From: Pseudomonas fluorescens Q2-87
Lineage (GTDB): Bacteria > Pseudomonadota > Gammaproteobacteria > Pseudomonadales > Pseudomonadaceae
Assembly: GCF_000281895.1 (NCBI RefSeq)
Contig: NZ_CM001558.1
Location: 2,422,556-2,486,555 of the forward strand
Direction of reading: 5' to 3'
Length of the DNA stretch: 64,000 nucleotides
Shown here: positions 35,571-44,635 of the stretch, piece after piece
Layout: the number at the start of each line of letters is the position of its first letter
How positions within the stretch are numbered: position 1 is the stretch's first letter
The notes under the pieces: model-generated
What the model saw: the letters and a program-made list of their open reading frames with translations, nothing else
What the model was told of the DNA's origin: nothing
Databases searched by the model: none
Position numbers and translations under genes: made by a program

Positions 35571-37355
35571 TCAGTGCGAATGACGCGGCTCACCGCTACG
35601 GGCGATCACCCGCAGATGCAACGTGGCCGGCTCCAGGCACCCCCCTGTGGAAAGCTGTCCCACCAGTTGCCGATACAACTCCTGCCAAGGCGTTTGCGAC
35701 GGCGGGATATTGGGCGTCCACTCCAGTCGACGCTGGGCCATTTCAGCCTCGTCGATGAGCAGGTTCACGGTGCGTGTGTTCAAGTCCACTTTCAGCCGGT
35801 CGTTGGTTTTCAGCAACGCCAGGCCGCCGCCTACCGCTGCTTCCGGGGACATGTTGAGGATCGACGGGCTGGCCGAGGTGCCGCTCTGGCGGCCGTCGCC
35901 GAGGCAGGGCAGGGAGTCGATGCCTTGTTTGATCAGGGCGGCGGGCGGGGCCATGTTCACCACTTCGGCGCTGCCCGGGTAGCCCACCGTGCCGGCACCG
36001 CGAATGACGAGAATGCAGCGCTCGTCGATGTCCAGCGCCGGGTCGTCAATGCGCGCGTGATAATCCTCCGGGCCTTCGAACACGATGGCTCGGGCTTCGA
36101 AGCTGTTTTCAGCGCCGGGTTCGGACAGGTAGGTCTTGCGAAACGCCTCGCCCACCACCGACATCTTCATGATCGCGCTGTCGAAAAAATTACCGCTGAG
36201 CACGATGAACCCGGCACGGTGCTTGAGCGGGGTTTCGAACGGATGGATGACATCGGCGTTGCTGGTCAGGCTGCTGCTGACGATTTCGCCAATGGTCTTG
36301 CCGCTCACCGTGGCGCAGTCTTCATGGAGACGCCCGGCTTTTTGCAGTTCATGCATGACCGCTGGCACGCCGCCGGCGCGATGGAAACCTTCACCCAAAT
36401 ACTTGCCGGCCGGCATGCAATTGACCAGCAGCGGCACGTCCTCGCCTATCCGTTGCCAATCATCCAGGCTCAGCTCGACGCCCATGTGCCGGGCGATGGC
36501 GATCAGGTGTGGCGGGCAATTGCTGGAAGCACCCAGCGCCGAGGCGACAGCGATGGCGTTCTCGAAAGCCTCGCGGGTCATGATCTGCGAAGGTCGCACG
36601 TCTTGCAGCACCAATTCGCAGATGCGCTTGCCGGTGGCATACGCCATTTGCCCGCGCTCGCGATAGGGCGCCGGAATGCTCGCGCAACCGGGTAGCGACA
36701 TGCCCAAGGCTTCGGCCAGGGCATTCATCGACAAGGCAGTGCCCATGGTGTTGCAGTGACCCACCGACGGCGATGCGGCGGTGGTCATTTCCATGAAGCC
36801 TTCGTAATCGATCTCGCCGGCGGCCATCAGGTTGCGAGCGTGCCAGAGCACGGTGCCTGAACCGATCAGTTCGCCCTTGTGGTGACCGTCGAGCATCGGG
36901 CCACCGGACAGGACAATGGCGGGCAGGTCGGTGGTCGCAGCGGCCATCAGGCAGGCTGGGGTGGTCTTGTCGCACCCGGTGGTGAGCACCACGCCGTCCA
37001 AAGGATAGCCGTGAAGGATCTCCACCAATCCCAGGTAGGCCAGGTTGCGATCCAGCGCGGCGGTGGGGCGACGCGACTGTTCGGCGATCGGATGCACCGG
37101 GAATTCCATCGGAATGCCGCCGGCATCGCGAATACCGGCCTTGACCCGTTGTGCCAGCTCCAGGTGATGACGATTGCAGGGCGTCAGGTCGCTGCCGGTC
37201 TGGGCGATGCCGATGATCGGGCGCCCCGATTGCAGCTCCTCGCGGGTCATCCCGTAGTTCATGTAGCGCTCGACATACAACGCGGTCATGTCGGCGTGGG
37301 CAGGGTCGTTGAACCATTGCTCGCTGCGCAGGCGGCGTCTTGGTGTGTCACTCAT
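35571..37355 (-). CDS. IlvD/Edd-family sugar-acid dehydratase
   Basis: 594 aa, ATG at 37355. [2Fe-2S]-type dehydratase: ligand cysteines Cys60 (LTPCNRHH), Cys128 (TTGCDKTTP, with Lys130) and Cys201 (SVGHCNTMG). Overall it resembles L-arabinonate/D-xylonate/L-fuconate-type dehydratases rather than IlvD or Edd proper. It converts an aldonate into a 2-keto-3-deoxy aldonate. It is second in a two-gene operon behind the FAH-like gene (46-nt gap) and divergent from LysR. The precise sugar cannot be told from sequence. Confidence 0.9.
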   Translation of the reverse strand: MSDTPRRRLRSEQWFNDPAHADMTALYVERYMNYGMTREELQSGRPIIGIAQTGSDLTPCNRHHLELAQRVKAGIRDAGGIPMEFPVHPIAEQSRRPTAALDRNLAYLGLVEILHGYPLDGVVLTTGCDKTTPACLMAAATTDLPAIVLSGGPMLDGHHKGELIGSGTVLWHARNLMAAGEIDYEGFMEMTTAASPSVGHCNTMGTALSMNALAEALGMSLPGCASIPAPYRERGQMAYATGKRICELVLQDVRPSQIMTREAFENAIAVASALGASSNCPPHLIAIARHMGVELSLDDWQRIGEDVPLLVNCMPAGKYLGEGFHRAGGVPAVMHELQKAGRLHEDCATVSGKTIGEIVSSSLTSNADVIHPFETPLKHRAGFIVLSGNFFDSAIMKMSVVGEAFRKTYLSEPGAENSFEARAIVFEGPEDYHARIDDPALDIDERCILVIRGAGTVGYPGSAEVVNMAPPAALIKQGIDSLPCLGDGRQSGTSASPSILNMSPEAAVGGGLALLKTNDRLKVDLNTRTVNLLIDEAEMAQRRLEWTPNIPPSQTPWQELYRQLVGQLSTGGCLEPATLHLRVIARSGEPRHSH

Positions 37356-37401
37356 GATTCGTTCTCTCTTGTAATTAGTAGAATCGCCAAACTCTGTTGC
37401 G

Positions 37402-38583
37402 TCAGCGGGCGAGCAACCCTCGCGATGCCAGGTTGCGCAGCAGGGCGCCCACGCCGAAGGTCCAGGGCGCGGCGTCAGAGCTATGGGTCACCTGGTTGTG
37501 CAGGCTTCCCAGCAACGGGCTGCTGATGCTGACCCGGTCACCCAGTTTGTGGGTGAAACCGCTGCCGGCATGGTCACGGTCTTCAGTGGGGGCGAACAGA
37601 GTACCCAGAAACAGCAGGAAACCATCCGGGTATTGGTGATTGGCGTTGAGTGTCTGCTCCACCAGATCCTGCGGGTCGCGACTGATCTGGCTCATGGAGC
37701 TCGATCCTCGCATGCGGTAGCCGTCTTCACCTTGGACTTCCAGGTCCACCACGCAGGCCCGCACATCATCCAGGCTGAAATGTTCGTCGAACAGGCGAAT
37801 GAACGGACCGATGGCGCAGGACGCATTGTTGTCCTTGGCCTTGCTCAACAACAGCGCGCTGCGGCCTTCGAAGTCCCTCAGGTTGACGTCGTTGCCCAGG
37901 GTTGCACCGTGGATCCGGCCACGGCTGTCGACGGCCAGCACCACCTCCGGCTCCGGATTGTTCCATTGGGAATCTGGGTGAATACCGATCTGGCTTCCGC
38001 TGCCGACGGCAGCCAGCACCGGCGCCTTGGTGAAGATTTCCGCGTCCGGGCCGATGCCGACTTCCAGATATTGCGACCACATGCCCTGTTCGATGAGCAG
38101 GGCCTTGAGGCGCATGGCTTGCTGGGAACCCGGCACGATGGCGCGCAAGTTGTCGCCGATCACACTGCGCACGCTGGCCCGCACGGCTTCGGATTTCGCT
38201 GCGTCACCGCCGGCTTTTTCCTCGATCACCCGCTCGATCATGCTGGCGGCAAAGGTCACGCCAGCGGCCTTGATCACTTGCAGGTCCAACGGCGGCAACA
38301 ACGATGGTTTGGACGGGTCGGCGCCAGCCCCCGTATTGGCCAGCAGGGCTTCGACAGTGGTTATGAAGGTGCCAGGCGTCTGTTCCACGGCTGCCAGTGG
38401 CGACTCGGTCTCCAGCAAGTCACTCAACGTCGCAAAATGATCCGATAGATCGAACACGCCGTCACTGCGCAGCACGATCGGCGATGGCCCGGCGATCCGG
38501 CCAGGCACCCAGGCGCGGCCAATCAGCGTTGCGGCCAAGCCATCGACCGGCAGGGTGTTTTCGGGAGTAAGCAGTAGCGACAT
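37402..38583 (-). CDS. FAH-family protein, probable 2-keto-3-deoxy-sugar-acid dehydratase
   Basis: 393 aa, ATG at 38583 with AGGAAG upstream. The fumarylacetoacetate hydrolase fold includes the metal motif NNPEPEVVLAVDSRGRIHGATLGNDVNLRDFEGR, with both Glu of EPE and the Asp retained. The long N-terminus and AAGVTFAASMIERVIEE are typical of the 380-390-aa branch next to IlvD/Edd dehydratases, which includes 2-keto-3-deoxy-pentonate dehydratases. It is the first gene of the operon with the dehydratase, so it probably acts on that enzyme's product. It differs clearly from the degenerate FAH protein at 23581-24504. Confidence 0.85.
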   Translation of the reverse strand: MSLLLTPENTLPVDGLAATLIGRAWVPGRIAGPSPIVLRSDGVFDLSDHFATLSDLLETESPLAAVEQTPGTFITTVEALLANTGAGADPSKPSLLPPLDLQVIKAAGVTFAASMIERVIEEKAGGDAAKSEAVRASVRSVIGDNLRAIVPGSQQAMRLKALLIEQGMWSQYLEVGIGPDAEIFTKAPVLAAVGSGSQIGIHPDSQWNNPEPEVVLAVDSRGRIHGATLGNDVNLRDFEGRSALLLSKAKDNNASCAIGPFIRLFDEHFSLDDVRACVVDLEVQGEDGYRMRGSSSMSQISRDPQDLVEQTLNANHQYPDGFLLFLGTLFAPTEDRDHAGSGFTHKLGDRVSISSPLLGSLHNQVTHSSDAAPWTFGVGALLRNLASRGLLAR

Positions 38584-38697
38584 GGAAAGTCTTCCTGATT
38601 CGTGAAGCTTTCACGCTAGGGCGGGCAGCCGATAAACTCCAATGAGATATATTCAGTATTTGATAACGCCCGGTTATTGCCTGTCCGAGGGATGTTC

Positions 38698-39648
38698 ATG
38701 TCCGATCTGTCGTTCTCCAGCTTTTGTGGCTGGCTCAAGTTTCGTCATCTGGTGCTGATCGATACCTTGGGACGCACCTGCAACATGCACTTGGCAGCCC
38801 AGCAAATGAACCTCAGCCAGCCGGCCATCAGCAAGATGCTCAAGGAAATCGAAAGCCTGCTCGGCTTTGCCCTCTTCGAGCGGCGACCGCGCAGCATGCC
38901 GCCCACTGCGTTGGGCGAGCACGTGCTGCGTTATGCGCAGATTGCCTTGAACGATGCACGTTCGTTCGTCGAGCAAATCAGTAGCCTGCGCGAAGGCGGT
39001 CATGGCTATCTCAAGGTCGGCGGGATTTTTGCCGCCACGGCGGTGGCCTTGCCCGAGGCTATCCTGCAGATCAAACAGCGCTGGCCGCTGCTGTCGATCG
39101 AGGTGGTGGAGCAGACCAGCAATCATCTGATGGAAATGCTTGAGGAGAAAAAACTCGATCTCGCGGTGGCGCGTTTTACCGATCAAAGCCAGCAGCAGCG
39201 CTATGACTTCCAGCCACTGGCGCCGGAACCGTTCTGCATCGTGGTGAACAACCGCCACCCCCTGGCAAATACCGGGCCCACCGCTCTTGAACAACTGGTG
39301 GACCTGCCATGGATTCTCTATCCGGTCGGGACGCCGATTCGCGCGCGCATGGAATTGGCGTTTGCCGAAGCCGGGGTGCGGATGCCGCGTAATACGATCG
39401 ATACCATCTCCATGCAGACCTTCCTCCAGGTACTGCAACGCGGCCCCATGATCGGCATGTTGCCCAACGCGATGGTCGATCCGCTGCTTGAGAGCGGCCA
39501 GCTCAACACCCTCGACACTCCCTTGCATCTGGTGCCGCAGGATTACGGCATCCTCACCCGAAAGGACGAACCCCTGGCCGGGGCGGCGCTGGAGTTCGCC
39601 GAAATCCTCAAGGAAAACGCTCGCCTGGGCGCGATGCCACCTGTTTAA
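38698..39648 (+). CDS. LysR-family regulator (GbpR/CbbR-like) of the sugar-acid genes
   Basis: 316 aa from the ATG at 38698 (MSDLSFSSF), with GAGGG about 6 nt upstream; in-frame TTG and ATG codons lie 21 and 6 nt earlier. HTH: LVLIDTLGRTCNMHLAAQQMNLSQPAISKMLKEIESLLGFALFERR. The effector domain is standard. It is divergent from the FAH-dehydratase operon (114-nt region) and followed by the MFS-SDR-FAH operon in the same direction. It is well placed to control both arms. Confidence 0.9.
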   Translation: MSDLSFSSFCGWLKFRHLVLIDTLGRTCNMHLAAQQMNLSQPAISKMLKEIESLLGFALFERRPRSMPPTALGEHVLRYAQIALNDARSFVEQISSLREGGHGYLKVGGIFAATAVALPEAILQIKQRWPLLSIEVVEQTSNHLMEMLEEKKLDLAVARFTDQSQQQRYDFQPLAPEPFCIVVNNRHPLANTGPTALEQLVDLPWILYPVGTPIRARMELAFAEAGVRMPRNTIDTISMQTFLQVLQRGPMIGMLPNAMVDPLLESGQLNTLDTPLHLVPQDYGILTRKDEPLAGAALEFAEILKENARLGAMPPV

Positions 39649-39663
39649 AGGCTGGGGTGAACT

Positions 39664-39693
39664 TGTGGTGAGGGGATGAATCCCCTCACCACA
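39664..39693. terminator. Long perfect hairpin after the LysR gene
   Basis: TGTGGTGAGGGGA, loop TGAA, TCCCCTCACCACA: a perfect 13-bp stem 16 nt after the stop codon, with no T-run. It may be a REP-like element or an intrinsic terminator separating the regulator gene from the MFS operon. Confidence 0.6.
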
Positions 39694-39861
39694 GTGATTT
39701 ATCTATTCGATAACTTGGAGTTATTGCCTAATCCAAAAATGCCATTGGGAAAGAATCGTTTCCCGACAGTAGAGTCCCCTTTCAATCGCCGGATGAGCTG
39801 CTCATTCGACGTGACCCAATAAAAACAATCAGGCATGTCCACATGCCCCAGGGGTTACCTC

Positions 39862-41244
39862 ATGCAAACCATATCCGAGCATTTGCCCGCCCAGGCGCAG
39901 GCCGGCGAACTCGACTTCGAAGACCGCACCTACCGCAAAGTCATCTGGCGCATCCTTCCGGTGCTGCTGCTGTGTTACATGGCGGCGTACCTCGATCGGG
40001 TCAACATCGGTTTCGCCAAGCTCGATATGCTCAACGAGCTGCAATTCAGCAACACCGTCTATGCCTTGGGCGCCAGCATGTTTTTCTGGGGTTATTTCCT
40101 CTTCGAAGTGCCCAGCAACCTGCTATTGCATCGCTTTGGCGCACGGTTCTGGATCGCGCGGATCATGCTGACCTGGGCGGTGGTCTCCATGGCCGTGGCC
40201 TACACCGTGCCGTTGGCGGCCTTTTTCCACATTGAATCGAGCAGCATGTTCTACGTGCTGCGCTTCCTGTTGGGCATCTGCGAAGCCGGGTTCTTCCCTG
40301 GTGTCATCCTTTACCTCAACTACTGGTTTCCGACCCACCGACAAAGCCGCGTGATGTCCGGTTTCCTGCTCGCGCTGCCGGTCAGCCTGACCCTCGGCGG
40401 CATATTGTCCGGTTGGCTGATGAACAGCATGCAAGGGGTACATGGCCTGTCGGGTTGGCAGTGGATGCTGCTGATCGAGGGCATTCCTTCGATCATCATG
40501 GCGTTCGTGGTGATCGTCTGCCTGGCGGACAACATCGATAAGGCCAAATGGTTGTCCGCAGCGGAAAAAGCCATGCTCAAGGCCAACCTGCACACCGACA
40601 ACCAGGGCAAGGCCACGCGTCTCAGTGAGGTGTTCTTCAACCCTCGGGTGTGGTTGCTGGTGTCGATCCTGTTGACGTTCAACACCGGTTTCTACGGCCT
40701 GGCCTTCTGGATGCCCTCGATCATCAAGAGCACCGGTATCACCAACAGCCTGCACATCGGTTTGCTCACCGCTATTCCGTATTCGGTGGCGGTGGTGGCG
40801 ATGCTGCTCAACGCACGGCATTCCAACCGCACCGGCGAGCGACGCCTGCACGCGGCCATTCCGGCTTTTATCGGCGGTGCCGGGCTGATCCTCAGCGCTT
40901 ACTTTGCCAACAACCTGGTGTTGTCGGTGCTGTTCCTCAGCGTTTCTGCCTCGGGGATCCTCAGCCTGATGCCGATCTTCTGGACCTTGCCAGGCACAGT
41001 ACTGTCAGGCGTCGCCGCAGCTGCCGGCATCGGCATGATCAACGCGATCGGCAACCTCTCGGGCTTCACCGGCTCGATGATCACGGCCGTGGCCGAAACC
41101 CTGACGGGCAACATCAACAATGGCACTTACGTGTTGGCCTTGTGTCTGCTGGTTAGCGGCGGATTGATTCTGGCCATCCCTGCCTCGATGCTCGCCAGGA
41201 CACCCAAGCCCGCCGCCACTGCAGCGGAACTGGAGACGGCATGA
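39862..41244 (+). CDS. MFS transporter, anion:cation symporter family (sugar acid uptake)
   Basis: 460 aa from the ATG at 39862 (MQTISEHLPAQ), with AGGGG upstream. Twelve membrane segments. The opening LPVLLLCYMAAYLDRVNIGFAKLDM and FFWGYFLFEVPSNLLLHRFGARFWIARIM are the hallmarks of the ACS family (hexuronate, tartrate and phthalate type importers). It is the first gene of an operon with an SDR (4-nt ATGA overlap) and an FAH hydrolase. It probably imports the sugar acid that the dehydratase uses. Confidence 0.92.
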   Translation: MQTISEHLPAQAQAGELDFEDRTYRKVIWRILPVLLLCYMAAYLDRVNIGFAKLDMLNELQFSNTVYALGASMFFWGYFLFEVPSNLLLHRFGARFWIARIMLTWAVVSMAVAYTVPLAAFFHIESSSMFYVLRFLLGICEAGFFPGVILYLNYWFPTHRQSRVMSGFLLALPVSLTLGGILSGWLMNSMQGVHGLSGWQWMLLIEGIPSIIMAFVVIVCLADNIDKAKWLSAAEKAMLKANLHTDNQGKATRLSEVFFNPRVWLLVSILLTFNTGFYGLAFWMPSIIKSTGITNSLHIGLLTAIPYSVAVVAMLLNARHSNRTGERRLHAAIPAFIGGAGLILSAYFANNLVLSVLFLSVSASGILSLMPIFWTLPGTVLSGVAAAAGIGMINAIGNLSGFTGSMITAVAETLTGNINNGTYVLALCLLVSGGLILAIPASMLARTPKPAATAAELETA

Positions 41245-41981
41245 ACATGCAGAACAAGCGGGTCCTGGTGACCGCGGCGGGACAGGGCATCGGCCTGGCC
41301 AGCGCCATGGCGTTCGCCGAGGCGGGCGCCGAAGTATTCGCCTGTGACATCGATATTCGCGGGTTGGCAGGTCTTGAAGGGATCACTGCGCTGACGCTCG
41401 ATGTCACATCTGCCGAAGGCATCAGCGCCGCGTGCGAACGGATCGGCGGCCTCGACGTGCTGTTCAACTGCGCGGGCTACGTGCACAGCGGCACCCTCCT
41501 GGACTGTGACGAAGCGGCCTGGGCTCGTTCGCTGGACCTCAATGTCACGGCCATGTACCGGATGATCCACGCGTTCCTGCCCGGCATGCTGGCCCGTGGC
41601 GGCGGCTCGATCATCAACATGTCGTCGGTGGCTTCCAGCATCAAGGGCGTGCCGAATCGCTTTGCCTACGCTGCCAGCAAGGCGGCGGTGATAGGCCTGA
41701 CGAAGTCCGTCGCCATCGACTTCGTCGGCCAGGGCATTCGCTGCAATGCGATCTGTCCGGGTACCGTGGACTCGCCGTCGCTGCGTCAGCGCATTGCCGC
41801 CCAGGCGGCTCAGCAGGGCGTCGATGAAGCGCAGGTCTACCGGCAGTTCCTCGAACGCCAACCCATGGGCCGTATCGGCAGCACTGAAGAAATCGCGCAG
41901 TTGGCCTTGTACCTGGGCAGCGATGCGTCGACCTACACTACCGGTGGCGTGCATGTCATTGATGGCGGCATGAGCCTCTGA
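41241..41981 (+). CDS. SDR, probable 2-keto-3-deoxy-sugar-acid dehydrogenase
   Basis: 246 aa, overlapping the MFS stop by 4 nt. Motifs: TAAGQGIG cofactor loop, NCAG, catalytic MSSVASS, YAASK, and GGVHVIDGGMSL. The body (FACDIDIRGLAGLEGI; CNAICPGTVDSPSLRQRI) resembles the 3-hydroxybutyrate dehydrogenase type 2 / 2-keto-3-deoxy-L-fuconate 4-dehydrogenase branch. Asp after beta-2 suggests NAD. With the next gene it would oxidise C4 of a 2-keto-3-deoxy acid so that the 2,4-diketo product can be cleaved. Confidence 0.85.
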   Translation: MNMQNKRVLVTAAGQGIGLASAMAFAEAGAEVFACDIDIRGLAGLEGITALTLDVTSAEGISAACERIGGLDVLFNCAGYVHSGTLLDCDEAAWARSLDLNVTAMYRMIHAFLPGMLARGGGSIINMSSVASSIKGVPNRFAYAASKAAVIGLTKSVAIDFVGQGIRCNAICPGTVDSPSLRQRIAAQAAQQGVDEAQVYRQFLERQPMGRIGSTEEIAQLALYLGSDASTYTTGGVHVIDGGMSL

Positions 41982-42013
41982 ATCCGGATTCACGTTGAGA
42001 ACAGGAGAACTTC

Positions 42014-42862
42014 ATGAAACTGTTGCGTTACGGCGAAAAAGGCTCGGAAAAACCCGGCCTGCTGGATGCCGACAATCAGATCCGCGACCTGTCGGCCCAT
42101 GTACCGGACATCGCCGGCCAGGTGCTGACGCCGGACAGCCTGGCCGCGCTCGGCGCCCTCGATCCGCGCAGCCTGCCGATTGTCGCCGGCCAGCCTCGGA
42201 TCGGCGCCTGTGTCGGACAGGTCGGCAAATTCATCTGCATCGGCCTGAACTATGCCGACCATGCCGCCGAGTCGAACATGGACGTGCCGAAAGAGCCGAT
42301 CATCTTCAACAAATGGACCAGCGCCATTTGCGGGCCGAACGACGACATCCAGATTCCCCGCGGCTCGCTCAAGACCGACTGGGAAGTGGAACTGGGCGTG
42401 GTCATCGGCAAAGGCGGGCGCTACATCGACGAAGCCAATGCAATGGAGCACGTCGCCGGTTATTGCGTCATCAACGACGTATCTGAGCGCGAATGGCAAC
42501 TGGAACGCGGCGGCACCTGGGACAAAGGCAAGGGCTTCGATACCTTCGGCCCCCTTGGACCGTGGCTGGTGACGCGGGACGAGATCGCCGATCCCCATAC
42601 GCTGGACCTGTGGCTGGAAGTCGACGGGCACCGCTATCAGAACGGCAACACCCGGACGCTGATCTTCAGCGTGCCGCAGTTGATCGCTTATCTGAGCCGG
42701 TGCATGAGCCTGCAACCAGGGGATGTGATTTCGACTGGAACGCCACCCGGTGTCGGCCTGGGCATCAAGCCTGATCCGGTGTTCCTGCGCCCGGGGCAGA
42801 CCATGCGGTTGGGGATTGCCGGGCTGGGTGAGCAACGCCAGGTCACGGTGCAGGCGGACTGA
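42014..42862 (+). CDS. FAH-family hydrolase (2,4-diketo-3-deoxy-sugar-acid hydrolase-like)
   Basis: 282 aa, ATG at 42014, 32 nt after the SDR stop. Complete FAH motifs: ICIGLNYADHAAES, DWEVELGVVIGKGG with metal Glu residues, and CVINDVSEREWQ with the Asp ligand. The C-terminus GDVISTGTPPGVGLG is typical. The branch is often annotated ureidoglycolate lyase but includes 2,4-diketo-3-deoxy-L-fuconate hydrolase, which yields pyruvate plus L-lactate; operon context favours the latter type of reaction. Its 3' end overlaps the convergent LysR gene by 20 nt. Confidence 0.87.
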   Translation: MKLLRYGEKGSEKPGLLDADNQIRDLSAHVPDIAGQVLTPDSLAALGALDPRSLPIVAGQPRIGACVGQVGKFICIGLNYADHAAESNMDVPKEPIIFNKWTSAICGPNDDIQIPRGSLKTDWEVELGVVIGKGGRYIDEANAMEHVAGYCVINDVSEREWQLERGGTWDKGKGFDTFGPLGPWLVTRDEIADPHTLDLWLEVDGHRYQNGNTRTLIFSVPQLIAYLSRCMSLQPGDVISTGTPPGVGLGIKPDPVFLRPGQTMRLGIAGLGEQRQVTVQAD

Positions 42863-43808
42863 GCTGCTTTATTCGCTGCCTCACGTGGGCGCTGTTCGGT
42901 GAATCCCCCTCCGATACGCTCCGGGCGGGATGATCGACTTGCAGATTGGGCTTTAGGTACCGCGCGAATTCACGTGCCAGTTGCGACGGCTCTTCCTGCG
43001 TGGGAAGCAGCAGCGCAATGGCGTATTTGATCGCTGGCTTGAAGGGCCTCAGGACGAGGTCGCGGGTGAAGGGCCGGCTGACCACCGGATCGACGATCCC
43101 GACGCCCAATCCTGCACGGACCAGTTCGCATGCCGTGGCGAAGAACTCTGTCTCGGCCACCACGTTCCAGGATGACCCGTACGCCGAAAACGCCATCGCC
43201 AACTGCTGGTAGATGGGATCACCCTTGAACAGCGAAACGAAGGGCACGCCGTCCAGGTCCGCCGGGGTAATCATCTCCAAGGCTGCAAGCGGATGGTCGA
43301 TTGGCAGCATGCATTGGCATTCGTAGGACAGCACTTCCATGCTGGAGGTCGGGTAGTCGAGCGGCAGTTCGGCAATGGCCAGGTCGAATTGCTGTGTAGT
43401 CACCAACTCGCGAACGGATTGTGAATTGCGAGTGATGATCTTGAGCTCCAGGCCCGGGCGCTCCTTGGCGAATTCAGCCATCAGGCGCGGCAGGAGGCTG
43501 ATCGAGATGCTGGCGTAGGCGGCAATCGCCAAGTGGCCTCGTTTGCCCGTGCGAATTTCCTTGGCGATGCGCTGGGTTTTCTCCACGGCTTCCAACGCAC
43601 GTTGCGCCTCGACAAAAAACAGCCGGGCTTCGGGGGTGGGTTGCAGGCGACCGCCCTTGCGCACGAACAACGTCAGGCCTGTCTCATGTTCCAAATTGGC
43701 GATGGTGCTGCTGATGGCCGGTTGGGAGATATTCAGCAGCTCTGCCGCACGGGTCATCGTGCCGTGGATCATCAAGGTTCTGAAGCACTCCAACTGCCGG
43801 ATCCGCAT
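42843..43808 (-). CDS. LysR-family transcriptional regulator
   Basis: 321 aa, ATG at 43808. HTH: LECFRTLMIHGTMTRAAELLNISQPAISSTIANLEHETGLTLFVR; standard LysR effector domain. The C-terminal 30 residues (DHPARSVSEGDSPNSAHVRQ) are polar and run over the 3' end of the convergent FAH gene, which suggests an extended tail. It is divergent from the DUF1989 gene (126-nt AT-rich region), its most likely target. Confidence 0.9.
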   Translation of the reverse strand: MRIRQLECFRTLMIHGTMTRAAELLNISQPAISSTIANLEHETGLTLFVRKGGRLQPTPEARLFFVEAQRALEAVEKTQRIAKEIRTGKRGHLAIAAYASISISLLPRLMAEFAKERPGLELKIITRNSQSVRELVTTQQFDLAIAELPLDYPTSSMEVLSYECQCMLPIDHPLAALEMITPADLDGVPFVSLFKGDPIYQQLAMAFSAYGSSWNVVAETEFFATACELVRAGLGVGIVDPVVSRPFTRDLVLRPFKPAIKYAIALLLPTQEEPSQLAREFARYLKPNLQVDHPARSVSEGDSPNSAHVRQRIKQLSPPAP

Positions 43809-43934
43809 CGGTCACCCTATAGATTCAACTTATACTGAAGCCACTTTATATTATTGGTTTGCGGTTTTCTCTTATGTTTTCCTTGATGGCAGGTACACGG
43901 TCGGCCGCCTATCAGCGCAGAGGAAAACAGCCCC

Positions 43935-44549
43935 ATGAACACAATGACTTCGATTGGCCCCGGCGAGGGCATCCTCCTGCCTGCACGGCAGGGGGTAGCG
44001 ATCCAACTGCACCAGGGGCAGGTCCTTAAGGTGATCAATACCCATGGCAAACAGGTCGTGGACACCTGGGCATTCAACCCGGGCGACCTGAGGGAAGCCA
44101 TGTCGATGGAGCATAGCCGTCCCTTCTGGCTGAAGCTCAACCCCCGCGAAGGTGATAGCTTGCTGACCAACAAGCGCCGCAAGATCCTGACGCTGGTTGA
44201 AGACACAACTCCGGGTGTCCACGATACGCTGGTGGCCGCGTGCGACCCGACGCGTTACGTTCAACTCGGGGTCGTCGGCCACCACGCCAGTTGCAATGAA
44301 AATCTCTTCCAGGCCTTGGAAGTCATTGGCCTGCAAGCGCCCGACACGCCGAGCCCCTTGAATCTTTTCATGAATGTTCCGGTGCACCAGGACGGGCGTA
44401 TCGAGTTTGTCGAGCCGGTCAGCCAGCCAGGGCAATATGTTTGCCTCCAGGCGGAAATGGACGCTGTGGTGGTCCTCTCCGCCTGCCCCCAGGACGTTAC
44501 GGCGGTCAACGGTAAGCGGCCCCAGGACATCCATTACTGCATCCTCTGA
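43935..44549 (+). CDS. DUF1989 (urea carboxylase-associated) family protein
   Basis: 204 aa, ATG at 43935 with AGGAA upstream. Family features: LLPARQGVAIQLHQGQVLKVINTHGKQVVDTWAF near the N-terminus, MEHSRPFWLKLNPREGDSLLTNKRRKILTLVEDT in the middle, and Cys/His-containing HASCNENLF. DUF1989 proteins accompany urea carboxylase, guanidine and other nitrogen-compound genes; the fold is cupin-like and the activity is unknown. It lies between two LysR genes and precedes the amidase/creatininase region. No urea carboxylase gene is in this window. Confidence 0.85.
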   Translation: MNTMTSIGPGEGILLPARQGVAIQLHQGQVLKVINTHGKQVVDTWAFNPGDLREAMSMEHSRPFWLKLNPREGDSLLTNKRRKILTLVEDTTPGVHDTLVAACDPTRYVQLGVVGHHASCNENLFQALEVIGLQAPDTPSPLNLFMNVPVHQDGRIEFVEPVSQPGQYVCLQAEMDAVVVLSACPQDVTAVNGKRPQDIHYCIL

Positions 44550-44635
44550 CGGACCGACAAACCTGCTGGCAAATGTCGCTCGCCGGCAGGACACTGGCTA
44601 TATCGCAAGCACTCAGTCGGGTGCCGGAGAACACC

